8,217 nt of DNA. Source: Treponema sp. (lineage in GTDB: Bacteria > Spirochaetota > Spirochaetia > Treponematales > Breznakiellaceae). Location: NCBI GenBank assembly GCA_031271075.1, contig JAISWN010000098.1, forward strand, positions 1-8,217, written 5' to 3'. The notes under the pieces were generated by a model. The model made no database searches, had not been told where the DNA came from, and saw only the letters and a program-made list of their open reading frames with translations. The position numbers were made by a program, and so were the translations under genes. Positions 1 through 6,301 of the stretch are shown in pieces (positions within the stretch are counted from its first letter, which is position 1; every line of letters begins with the position of its first letter).

Positions 1-933
1 TTCCAGTTCTTTGAATAAAAAGGTAGGCGTTCCCGTGGCAAACCAGTAGTATTGGATTTTTTTGCTATCAAAAGTATTCAACACGCTGAAGGGGTTGTAC
101 ACGCTTTCGCTGTTTTCACAGAAATGGTAACCGTTAAAGTTCCGTCTGACCGCCGCAAGGGTTTCCTCAAAACTTTCCCCGTTTTTTTGGGCCAGCGCTT
201 CCAGTTCCGGCTTAAAGTTTTCCAGCAATTCCCCTTCAGTTATACCGCAGACGGCGGCGTAGTTTTCGTCCATCCCAATCTCTTTCAACTGGTTCAGGTC
301 GCTGAAGATGCTCACCTTGGAAAAGCGTGTAACGCCGGTTAGCATAACAAAACGAAGACAGGCGTCGGAGCTTTTTAACACGCCGTAAAAGGGTTTTAAG
401 GCGGCCCGCAGTTCCGCGTTCAGTTTTTCATCGGCCATGCTTTCCAGCAGGGGCTTGTCGTATTCGTCTATCAGGACGACAACTTGTTTGCCGGTTTTTG
501 CGTGGATATTTTCAATGAGATGCCTGAAACGAATCGCTGCCGGATACTCCGGGGAATCGTCCGGACCGGGCAGCCCGTGGTCTTTTTCCATTTTTTTGAG
601 ACAATCGGCAATAAAATAGTTTAAGGCGGCTTTTGAATCGTACCCCGAGGGATTAAAATCCAGGTGCAGTACGGGGTATACCTGCCATTCGGTTTCAAGG
701 TTTGCTATGGCAAGCCCGTCAAACAGTTCCCTTTTGCCCTGAAAGTAGGCTTTTAGCGTGGTGAGCAGGAGGCTCTTGCCGAAACGGCGCGGGCGGCTGA
801 GGAAATAGGGCGCGGGTTGGTTTACGAGTTTCCAAACATATTCGGTTTTGTCAACATAAACACAGTCGAATTTTCTGAGCTTTTCAAAATCCTGAACGCC
901 TATGGGCATCCTGCGGGGAACCGTCTTTTCCAT
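1..933 (-). CDS. AAA-ATPase-like protein (PF09820-type), C-terminus beyond window
   Basis: The frame is open from the ATG at 933 to the left edge (311 codons, no stop), so the 3' part is missing. Residues 10-31 (PIGVQDFEKLR...YVDKTEYV) are the signature opening of the AAA-ATPase-like family, which usually ends in a PD-(D/E)XK-type nuclease-like domain (PDDEXK_9/DUF1703) that would lie outside the window. A degenerate Walker A, SRPRRFGKSLLL, sits at about residues 46-57. A Walker B-like strand, VVVLIDEYDKPL, is at 151-162, and the conserved LTGVTRFSKVSIFSDLN block is at about 198-214. The family is common, often multicopy, in host-associated anaerobes; its function is not established, though links to mobile or defence DNA are suspected. 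The next in-frame ATG, at codon 9, is an alternative start. The gene is transcribed divergently from the chemotaxis receptor. Family assignment is confident; role is unknown. Confidence 0.9.
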   Translation of the reverse strand, partial: MEKTVPRRMPIGVQDFEKLRKFDCVYVDKTEYVWKLVNQPAPYFLSRPRRFGKSLLLTTLKAYFQGKRELFDGLAIANLETEWQVYPVLHLDFNPSGYDSKAALNYFIADCLKKMEKDHGLPGPDDSPEYPAAIRFRHLIENIHAKTGKQVVVLIDEYDKPLLESMADEKLNAELRAALKPFYGVLKSSDACLRFVMLTGVTRFSKVSIFSDLNQLKEIGMDENYAAVCGITEGELLENFKPELEALAQKNGESFEETLAAVRRNFNGYHFCENSESVYNPFSVLNTFDSKKIQYYWFATGTPTFLFKELE

Positions 934-939
934 GCCTTG

Positions 940-968
940 AGTATACCACGGGTCAGACTCCGTATCCA
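940..968 (-). promoter_or_regulatory. Possible promoter of the AAA-ATPase-like gene, close to the start codon
   Basis: On the minus strand TATACT (945 to 940) is a 5/6 match to a sigma70 -10 box and lies only six bases before the ATG at 933. A weak -35 candidate, TGGATA (968 to 963), is 17 bases upstream. Transcription from here would begin at about the start codon and give a nearly leaderless mRNA. No convincing Shine-Dalgarno sequence precedes the ATG, which fits, but the -35 match is poor. Confidence 0.35.
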
Positions 969-1002
969 CCGCGTTACCGGGGCTCTATAGGGCTTGTTGT
1001 TA

Positions 1003-1032
1003 TTGGCATCTAGCGGCTGACATAGTTATAAT
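1003..1032 (+). promoter_or_regulatory. Sigma70-type promoter of the chemotaxis receptor gene
   Basis: TTGGCA (1003-1008, 5/6 to consensus) and a perfect TATAAT (1027-1032) are separated by 18 bases. Predicted transcription start is near 1039, giving a leader of about 60 bases before the ATG at 1100. The -10 sits in a small repeat, TTATAA-ttt-TTATAA (1026-1040), which could be an operator or simply AT-rich DNA. I see no sigma28 (flagellar) promoter, so the receptor may be expressed by the housekeeping polymerase. Confidence 0.65.
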
Positions 1033-1090
1033 TTTTATAAGTTAGTGCTTATAGCTCTTGCAATTATTAAAGTATCCCAATGCGGGTGTA

Positions 1091-1094
1091 GAGG
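1091..1094 (+). promoter_or_regulatory. Ribosome binding site fixing the receptor start at 1100
   Basis: AGAGG ends at 1094, five bases before the ATG at 1100. It selects this start over the in-frame TTG at 1058, which has no Shine-Dalgarno sequence and would add a non-hydrophobic 14-residue extension ahead of the first membrane helix. Confidence 0.7.
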
Positions 1095-1099
1095 CAAAA

Positions 1100-2926
1100 A
1101 TGAAGAAAGTTCTCTCCCTTAAGGCGCAATTTATCCTGTTTTTTTTTATCTTTGAGGTGGTGGTTTTATCCCTGGTTACGGTTATGACAATCCAGGAAAC
1201 GATTGCTTCAGTTTCCATCATGTTTTCCCACCAGGGGATTGTTATTGTTGAACAGGCCGTCAAGCTGGTGGATGGGGATCAGTTTGAAAGACTCTGTAAT
1301 ACGTTGGACGAGAAAGATCCTTTCTACGAGACAACCCAGAAGCGGCTGTTGGCGCTGAAGAGCAACACATCCGCCATCTATCTTTACACCATGGCCCCCG
1401 TATCGGGCGATACCTACCGTTTCATTATTGACGGCAGCAGTACCCCGGAGGATACGGAATATTTTTCCCCCCTGGGATCCGAAGAAGATACTTCCGATTA
1501 CGACCCGGCCTTCCAAAAAACCTGGGAAACCAAACAGCCCCAGTATACTAGTCTTATGCATCAGGATGAATGGGGGTGGGTACTTTCCACGTATACTCCA
1601 ATCTTCAACTCCCGGGGAGACATGGTGGGGATTTTAGGCGTGGATTTTGAGGCGGGGCAACTTGTTGCTACCCTGCGAATCCATATGGTCAGGCAGATCA
1701 TCATGAGTATCGTGTTTATTTTTGCCGGCCTGGTGTTGTTCCTGTTGTTTTTGGGGAAAATCTTTAACCGTCTTACCCTGGTAACCCGTATCCTCAAGGA
1801 AATATCCGAAGGGGAAGGGGATCTTACCACCCGGATCAATACAGGCAAAATGGACGAGATAGGGATAATGGCGGATTACTTTAACCAGACCCTGGAAAAA
1901 ATACGTCATACCGTGGTGATTATAAAGGAGCAAACCCATAAGCTTTTCGATATCGGTTCGGAACTGATGGAAAACATGACCCAAACCGCCACGGCGATTC
2001 AGGAGATTACCGGTAATATTCAAGGTGTTAAAAATCATGCCCTTAACCAGGACGCTTCGGTCATGGGCACCGCCGCGACCATGGAACGGGTAACCTGTAA
2101 TATTGACCGGCTGAGTAGCAGCGTGGAGATGCAGATTGATAGTGTGTCCCAATCTTCAAGCGCTATAGAAGAAATGCTTGCCAATATCCAGTCGGTTACC
2201 CAAACCTTGGTGAAAAATACGGATAACGTGAATCATCTTACCGCCTCATCGGAAGAAGGCCGGACAAGCCTTCAAACGGCGGCCGCGGATATTCAGGAAA
2301 TTGCCCAGGAGTCCGAGGGGCTTCTGGAGATCAATAGGGTCATGCAGACCATTGCCGGCCAGACCAACCTGCTGGCTATGAACGCCGCTGTTGAGGCTGC
2401 CCACGCGGGGGAAGCCGGAAAAGGTTTTGCGGTAGTAGCCGATGAGATCCGGAAACTCGCGGAAAGTTCAGGGGATCAATCAAAAATCATCAGCGGGGTA
2501 CTTAAAAAAATAAAGGACTCCATAGACAAGATAATCAAATCTACCAATCTGGTATTGGAAAAGTTTGAGTCCATTGATAGTTCGGTACAGACCGTGTCGG
2601 GGCAGGAGGCCAATATCCGCGCCGCCATGGAGGAACAGGGCCAGGGAAGCAAACAGATCCTGGATGCCATTGCCAGGCTTAACGAGCTTACCCGGAATGT
2701 AAAACAGGGTTCCGTGGAAATGACGGAAGGCAGCGGGCAGATTATCAAGGAAAGCAAAAACCTGGAACTGGTAACCCAGGAGATTACCAGGGAGGTGAAT
2801 GATATGGCCGCCGCGGCTGATCAGATTAACGCGGCCGTGGTACGGGTAAATCAAATAAGTTCCCAAAACAAGGAATACATCAACATCCTGGCCCGTGAAG
2901 TATCCAGGTTTAAGGTTGAAGAATAA
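1100..2926 (+). CDS. Methyl-accepting chemotaxis protein (transmembrane receptor)
   Basis: This 608-residue inner-membrane chemoreceptor would pass ligand binding to the CheA/CheW kinase complex and so to flagellar rotation. Residues 10-34 form the first membrane helix. About 35-195 form a periplasmic sensor, probably Cache-like, ending in the PAS/Cache-type strands around [20 protein letters not shown] second helix spans about 198-220, and a HAMP linker covers about 221-274 ([12 protein letters not shown] near its end). The signalling coiled coil follows. Its highly conserved tip lies at about 410-456, with [17 protein letters not shown] and then [17 protein letters not shown]. There is no CheR/CheB-binding C-terminal pentapeptide; the protein ends RFKVEE. 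The ligand cannot be read from the sequence. A run of nine T (1139-1147) encodes FFF in the first helix. The gene stands alone, with its own promoter and no chemotaxis partner gene nearby. Confidence 0.95.
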   Translation: MKKVLSLKAQFILFFFIFEVVVLSLVTVMTIQETIASVSIMFSHQGIVIVEQAVKLVDGDQFERLCNTLDEKDPFYETTQKRLLALKSNTSAIYLYTMAPVSGDTYRFIIDGSSTPEDTEYFSPLGSEEDTSDYDPAFQKTWETKQPQYTSLMHQDEWGWVLSTYTPIFNSRGDMVGILGVDFEAGQLVATLRIHMVRQIIMSIVFIFAGLVLFLLFLGKIFNRLTLVTRILKEISEGEGDLTTRINTGKMDEIGIMADYFNQTLEKIRHTVVIIKEQTHKLFDIGSELMENMTQTATAIQEITGNIQGVKNHALNQDASVMGTAATMERVTCNIDRLSSSVEMQIDSVSQSSSAIEEMLANIQSVTQTLVKNTDNVNHLTASSEEGRTSLQTAAADIQEIAQESEGLLEINRVMQTIAGQTNLLAMNAAVEAAHAGEAGKGFAVVADEIRKLAESSGDQSKIISGVLKKIKDSIDKIIKSTNLVLEKFESIDSSVQTVSGQEANIRAAMEEQGQGSKQILDAIARLNELTRNVKQGSVEMTEGSGQIIKESKNLELVTQEITREVNDMAAAADQINAAVVRVNQISSQNKEYINILAREVSRFKVEE

Positions 2927-2946
2927 GAAACGACTCCTCCTCTGCA

Positions 2947-2974
2947 TTGACATTGAATTTTTTTTTTATAATAT
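2947..2974 (+). promoter_or_regulatory. Promoter-like element with a T10 spacer, upstream of the 514-codon gene
   Basis: A perfect -35 TTGACA (2947-2952) is followed by ten consecutive T (2958-2967) and a perfect TATAAT (2967-2972). The spacer is only 14 bases. An overlapping poorer -10, TAATAT (2969-2974), would give 16. No stable hairpin precedes the T run, so it does not look like an intrinsic terminator for the receptor gene. A weaker second candidate, TTGAAA (2991-2996) with TCTAAA (3015-3020), has an 18-base spacer. Gene order and AT-richness support a promoter here; which box pair is used is uncertain. Confidence 0.5.
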
Positions 2975-3021
2975 TTTAGTTGAGGCAGTTTTGAAATTGG
3001 CTTATTGAAATAGTTCTAAAA

Positions 3022-3029
3022 GAGGGTGA
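3022..3029 (+). promoter_or_regulatory. Strong ribosome binding site pointing to an ATG at 3038
   Basis: GAGGGTGA closely resembles the extended Shine-Dalgarno AGGAGGTGA and ends eight bases before the ATG at 3038. It is one of the best ribosome binding sites in the window, yet that ATG is not in the frame of the long gene beginning at 3094. Confidence 0.6.
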
Positions 3030-3037
3030 AAAGGAAA

Positions 3038-3100
3038 ATGACTAGTGAAACTGACATCCACAGGGCCCCTCCGATGACGCGGCGGATACCCCGATGCTAG
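3038..3100 (+). CDS. Short 20-codon frame: leader peptide, or displaced N-terminus of the next gene
   Basis: ATG at 3038 opens a frame beginning MTSETDIHRAPP and stops at TAG 3098-3100, overlapping the ATG at 3094 by seven bases (ATGCTAG). One reading is a leader peptide translationally coupled to the downstream gene. The other is that the two frames were once joined. In the long gene's own frame the codons before 3094 read PSDDAADTP and continue straight into its acidic N-terminus (MLDAESAAGEEDEKGGED). One extra base in the GGGCCCCTCC stretch (3063-3072) would fuse them into a protein of about 533 residues starting at 3038. I favour the fusion, caused by a mutation or a sequence error. Confidence 0.4.
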   Translation: MTSETDIHRAPPMTRRIPRC

Positions 3101-4638
3101 ATGCTGAAAGCGCCGCCGGGGAAGAGGACGAAAAAGGCGGGGAAGACGTAACCATAGAGTCCGAGGTATTTCCCGGGATTACCAAAAAACTTGAGGAAGT
3201 CCCGCATAAAATTTTTAGCGATCCGGATTATTATAAGACCGCCCTTTCCGGCGAGGGGAATGGCGCCGCGCGGCTTCACGAGCTTTTGCAGAAATATCTG
3301 AATACCAAAGACCCGAAGGATCGCGGTGTTTTCCGCCAGCAGTTTATTACCGCCTTTTGGGACTTTTTGGGTAACGTGGCAAAGAAGGCCGCGGGACAGA
3401 TCCCGCAGCCTAAGCGTTTCCTGCTCCGCTTCGCTATCCTGCATCCGACTTTTCTGGAAAGTAGTACCCGCGATTTTTTCGCGAAAATCGTGGTGGAAAA
3501 TGAGCTTGCCCAGCCTGTTTATTACCTGGATGAATGGCTTAAGGCCATTGGGAATGGGCTGGTTCGGCCTTCTACCACCGACGAGGTAAAGGTACCCCGG
3601 ACGGCCGGTTCAATTCGTATTCAGCAGCTTTTGGATAAGGCCCAGGGTAAACTGGATGGCAACAGGGGGCTTGTCAAGGCCAAGGACGGGGAGCGGATTA
3701 GCCTGGAAAAGGAACTTCGGGAGCGGTTCGATGTTATCCTGGAACACAGCCCCGCGGACGGGCTTCCCGGTATCTATGCTCCATACAGTGATAACCAGAA
3801 AAAAGCGTTCAGTGAAATTCAGGATTTTTTGAAGGAACTCCTGAAGACGGATCGGGAACAGACAGGATTCCTGCGGGATTATTACCAGGCCCTGGAGGAT
3901 GTAGAAGCGCTTCAGCAGAAATTGGAGGAGGAAGGCGGCAGCGCCCAGGTGGACACGGGCGCCATAGAAGCCGAATTCGATACAATCCGGCAAATGGTCA
4001 AGATGACCATCGGGCGGCAGGGGAATCATTTCCCGGTACTTACTTCCGAGTATTTCCATTGCGGGCCCAACGATATTGGTTTTCGGGAGAATGTTATTTC
4101 CATTCTGGCCCATATCGAAAGTATAGAACCCGAATGTTTTGTGCGGGTTTATAAGAACCGTAACAACCGTATAGTGCCATATATTATTCTTATCCCCGGT
4201 TACGGGGACACGGGTTTCTGCTGGGAGCCCTTTGACCGCCATAACCGGGCCACAAGCCGGGGCCGTATTGCCGTTCCCATGTATCCCAAGAATCTTTATG
4301 CGGCCATACTTACCGCGGTTGCGGATCTGCGCTGGCAGGTGGCCAAGGAAAAGGCCAATTTTTACTGGATGGAAGAAGGGCTTACGGGAAACTACTACCA
4401 GTGGTTCCAGAAGATGAAGCTTAAGGGCAACATTAAGGATCACTTTGTTCAGGATTATATTGTATGGATGACCAAGGAATGTGAGGGGATTCAGAAACTG
4501 GACAAGGAAGTCCGGAGTATTTTCTGGCGTTTTATTCCCTTTGCCCAGCCGGTAAAGGAAAAGCTCAAAACCCGCAATTTTATTTACCAGGAACTCTACC
4601 AGCGGGACCTTAACCGGACCATGTCGGACGGCTATTAG
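3094..4638 (+). CDS. Protein of unrecognised function, likely cytoplasmic; true start probably at 3038
   Basis: I do not recognise this 514-residue protein. It has no signal peptide and no clear membrane helix, so it is probably cytoplasmic. Residues 1-24 are acidic and low in complexity. About 80-160 is helix-rich with many aromatic residues. About 235-280 is a charged helical stretch (ALEDVEALQQKLEEEGG), possibly coiled coil. About 310-400 looks like a compact alpha/beta region with strands such as IVPYIILIPGYGDTGFCWEPF. The C-terminal hundred residues are rich in W, Y and K. I see no nucleotide-binding, metal or catalytic motif I can name. ATG 3094 is the first start available in this frame (TGA at 3052, no GTG or TTG between) and has only a weak GGCGG upstream, so the N-terminus is doubtful. 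Intact length and regular codon use argue for a real gene. Confidence 0.8.
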   Translation: MLDAESAAGEEDEKGGEDVTIESEVFPGITKKLEEVPHKIFSDPDYYKTALSGEGNGAARLHELLQKYLNTKDPKDRGVFRQQFITAFWDFLGNVAKKAAGQIPQPKRFLLRFAILHPTFLESSTRDFFAKIVVENELAQPVYYLDEWLKAIGNGLVRPSTTDEVKVPRTAGSIRIQQLLDKAQGKLDGNRGLVKAKDGERISLEKELRERFDVILEHSPADGLPGIYAPYSDNQKKAFSEIQDFLKELLKTDREQTGFLRDYYQALEDVEALQQKLEEEGGSAQVDTGAIEAEFDTIRQMVKMTIGRQGNHFPVLTSEYFHCGPNDIGFRENVISILAHIESIEPECFVRVYKNRNNRIVPYIILIPGYGDTGFCWEPFDRHNRATSRGRIAVPMYPKNLYAAILTAVADLRWQVAKEKANFYWMEEGLTGNYYQWFQKMKLKGNIKDHFVQDYIVWMTKECEGIQKLDKEVRSIFWRFIPFAQPVKEKLKTRNFIYQELYQRDLNRTMSDGY

Positions 4639-4647
4639 ACTTGTTCG

Positions 4648-4672
4648 AAAAAACTTCCTATTCCGGTTTTTT
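4648..4672. terminator. Possible weak hairpin between convergent genes
   Basis: AAAAAAC (4648-4654) and GTTTTTT (4666-4672) are perfect complements around an 11-base loop, in the 19-base gap and the last codons of the convergent minus-strand gene. With six A on one side and six T on the other, each strand ends in a T run. The stem has only one G-C pair, so it would be a poor terminator in either direction. No better candidate exists here. Confidence 0.25.
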
Positions 4673-4951
4673 GGGCCGGCGGTAACGGGATCCGAAAATG
4701 GGGTCGAAGTGCTTTTCTATGTTTACACGTTTCATAAGCTTTTTAAGCACAAAGCGGTACACCACAAAAGACAGGGCGATGGCGGCGATAAAAATAACGG
4801 GGAAACCCCAGGCAACCGATTCCTGGGGTAATTTGTCTATCAGGAATCTGGCGTAAATGACCATCAGGATAAGAAAGCAGATAATAGTGATAAGAATATT
4901 AAACGCCGTCGCCCCCAGGATAAAAAAAAGGGTATTGGTTTTCTTGCTCAT
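4658..4951 (-). CDS. Small two-helix membrane protein of unknown function, downstream of lspA
   Basis: This 97-residue protein has two strong membrane helices, at about 7-33 (TLFFILGATAFNILITIICF and onward) and 47-67 (VAWGFPVIFIAAIALSFVVY). A short loop (DKLPQESVA) separates them, and a basic C-terminal tail (KKLMKRVNIEKHF...RYRRPKKPE) follows. By the positive-inside rule both termini would be cytoplasmic and the loop periplasmic. GGAGG (4956-4960), four bases before the ATG, makes the start secure. It lies 36 bases after lspA on the same strand and is the last gene of the run. Its position suggests an envelope role, perhaps linked to lipoprotein processing, but no motif supports a specific function. 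Confidence 0.8.
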   Translation of the reverse strand: MSKKTNTLFFILGATAFNILITIICFLILMVIYARFLIDKLPQESVAWGFPVIFIAAIALSFVVYRFVLKKLMKRVNIEKHFDPIFGSRYRRPKKPE

Positions 4952-4955
4952 AAGT

Positions 4956-4960
4956 CCTCC
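4956..4960 (-). promoter_or_regulatory. Ribosome binding site of the 97-residue membrane protein
   Basis: GGAGG on the minus strand, four bases before the ATG at 4951; one of the strongest Shine-Dalgarno matches in the window. It implies vigorous independent initiation for the last gene of the run. Confidence 0.65.
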
Positions 4961-4987
4961 GTATAGATTAACAACAGTTCTGCCGTT

Positions 4988-5521
4988 TTAAGACGCCGCT
5001 TTATCCGGGGGTTTCCTGGAATCCATAAAGATACTCACCAGGAACAGGATGCAGCAGACCACCACGCTGGAATCGGCGATATTGAAGGTGGGCCACCGTT
5101 CAAGCCCCAGGAACCCGTAAAATTTAACGCTGACGAAATCCACCACCCCGTCTGGCCGGAAGATCCGGTCTATGATATTCCCCAATCCCCCGCCGAGGAT
5201 GCCCGCCACCGCCCAGCGCTGGAGGGAGCTAAATTCCTCTGAGCGGAAATAGTACCACACCAAAAGGCCCAGGACGATAATCGGTACAATGACAAACAGG
5301 ATGGGCCGCAGGGATTCGGGGAGGTTGTGGCCCAGGCTAAAGGCGATAGCCTTGTTCCGCACATGGTAAAGGTACAGAAAACCGTTGTTGAATACATCCT
5401 TGATGAGGGTTCCTTCCCGGGGCCAGCGGTTTACGATAAAATTCTTTACCAGTTGATCCGCCAGGACAACGAGGCCCGTTAAAATAAAGGGCAGGGTTTT
5501 ATCTTTTCCGATTCGCGGCAT
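4988..5521 (-). CDS. lspA: Lipoprotein signal peptidase (signal peptidase II)
   Basis: LspA is the inner-membrane aspartyl protease that removes the signal peptide from diacylated prolipoproteins. The 177-residue length is normal for the family. Four membrane helices lie at about 11-29, 73-92, 103-121 and 151-166. Conserved motifs are present: DQLVK at 22-26, GNIIDR with catalytic Asp118, and FNIAD with catalytic Asp150. The NxGxAFS box is altered to NKAIAFS (56-62), with Ala in place of Gly. The start at 5521 is chosen because AAGGA (5528-5532) stands six bases upstream; a GTG at 5563 would add 14 residues overlapping the previous gene. The stop codon of the NIF3-family gene lies within TGAAGGA, so the two genes share stop and ribosome binding site and are probably translationally coupled. 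Confidence 0.96.
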   Translation of the reverse strand: MPRIGKDKTLPFILTGLVVLADQLVKNFIVNRWPREGTLIKDVFNNGFLYLYHVRNKAIAFSLGHNLPESLRPILFVIVPIIVLGLLVWYYFRSEEFSSLQRWAVAGILGGGLGNIIDRIFRPDGVVDFVSVKFYGFLGLERWPTFNIADSSVVVCCILFLVSIFMDSRKPPDKAAS

Positions 5522-5527
5522 CTGTCG

Positions 5528-5532
5528 TCCTT
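5528..5532 (-). promoter_or_regulatory. lspA ribosome binding site overlapping the upstream stop codon
   Basis: Minus-strand TGAAGGA (5534 to 5528) contains both the TGA stop of the NIF3-family gene and the AAGGA of lspA, six bases before the lspA ATG at 5521. The arrangement decides the lspA start and suggests coupled translation. Confidence 0.65.
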
Positions 5533-6293
5533 CACAGGCCCGTGGGGGCGTCGATAAATTCACATTCCAGGGAGAGTTCGGCTACGCAGCGTTCCATAAC
5601 CCGGCGGACTCCCCAGACCTCGGTAGCGTAATGCCCCCCGGCGATCATGTTGAGCCCCCATTCCTGAGCCTCCTGGTAGATGCTATGGGAAGCTTCCCCG
5701 GTTACATAGAGATCGATCCCCTCTTCCATGGCCTGGAGAGCCTCTCTGGCCGCCCCCCCGGAAACTACCGCGCAGGTTTTGTTCATCCCCTTCCCGAAGG
5801 GAAATACCCCCAGGGGCAACTGGCCCCGGAAGCCGATCCGTTTGACCGCTTCCTCGATGGGGATGGGATCGGGGAAAACGCCTTTATACCCTATTTTGCG
5901 TCCATGGTACAGGCCGAAGGGTTCAATATCCTTTAAGCCCAGGAGTTCCGCAAGCCCCGCGTTGTTTCCCAGTTCCGGGTGCTGATCCAGCGGCAGATGT
6001 ACCCCATAAAGGGCGATGTTGTGATCCAGCAGGAACTTGAGCCGCCGCCGGTGGTTGTCTTTGACCCGCAGAGAGTCACCCCAGAAAAGGCCGTGATGGA
6101 CGAAAAGCAGGCCTGAGCCGCCCGAAGCGGCCTGTTTAAAGGTCTCAAGGTTCGCGTCCACCGCGAAGGCGATTTTTTTTATCTCCGAACCGTCGTTGTC
6201 CACCTGGATACCGTTGAGGGAAACATCTATCTCCCTGAACCCTTCAATGTCGAGCAAGCTTCTTAGCCAGGCATCAAGTTCGCGGGTGGTCAT
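5532..6293 (-). CDS. NIF3/YbgI-family (GTP cyclohydrolase 1 type 2-like) metal protein
   Basis: This 253-residue protein belongs to the NIF3 family, widely conserved dimetal proteins whose cellular role is unsettled; the 'GTP cyclohydrolase 1 type 2' label is a database name and not proof of activity. Visible motifs are NGIQV (27-31), the metal-binding HHG at 66-68, YGVHLPLDQHPELGNNAGLAE (96-116) with Asp103, GEASHS (199-204), and GHYATE (220-225) with His221 and Glu225. The usual two-metal ligand set appears intact. The length matches the short form (E. coli YbgI type) without the long central insertion. I chose the ATG at 6293, giving MTTRELDAWL; a GTG at 6305 would overlap the previous gene's stop as GTGA and add four residues. 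Neither has a clear Shine-Dalgarno sequence. It lies between the hydrolase-like membrane gene and lspA. Confidence 0.93.
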   Translation of the reverse strand: MTTRELDAWLRSLLDIEGFREIDVSLNGIQVDNDGSEIKKIAFAVDANLETFKQAASGGSGLLFVHHGLFWGDSLRVKDNHRRRLKFLLDHNIALYGVHLPLDQHPELGNNAGLAELLGLKDIEPFGLYHGRKIGYKGVFPDPIPIEEAVKRIGFRGQLPLGVFPFGKGMNKTCAVVSGGAAREALQAMEEGIDLYVTGEASHSIYQEAQEWGLNMIAGGHYATEVWGVRRVMERCVAELSLECEFIDAPTGL

Positions 6294-6301
6294 AGGGGTA
6301 A

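Noticed and set aside
1058..1099. In-frame TTG start extending the chemotaxis receptor by 14 residues
   Set aside because: No ribosome binding site precedes it, and ATG 1100 has AGAGG at good spacing directly before the first membrane helix.
1634..2152. Minus-strand frame of 172 codons opposite the receptor
   Set aside because: It is a shadow of the receptor coding sequence, which has clear HAMP and signalling motifs in the plus frame.
2958..2967. T10 run as an intrinsic terminator of the receptor gene
   Set aside because: I could find no GC-rich stem immediately before the run; the flanking TTGACA and TATAAT fit a promoter better.
3062..3074. Programmed -1 slippery site in the GGGCCCCTCC stretch
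   Set aside because: In the frame from 3038 the codons are AGG GCC CCT CCG; this does not fit an X XXY YYZ heptamer, so an indel or leader peptide is more likely.
3610..4443. Long open frame (277 codons) on the minus strand opposite the 514-codon gene
   Set aside because: It lies wholly inside a longer plus-strand gene with better codon use; its product resembles no family and shows no ribosome binding site that I can support.
5522..5563. GTG 5563 as the lspA start
   Set aside because: It would overlap the upstream gene by over 30 bases and add a non-family 14-residue extension; ATG 5521 has AAGGA at six bases.
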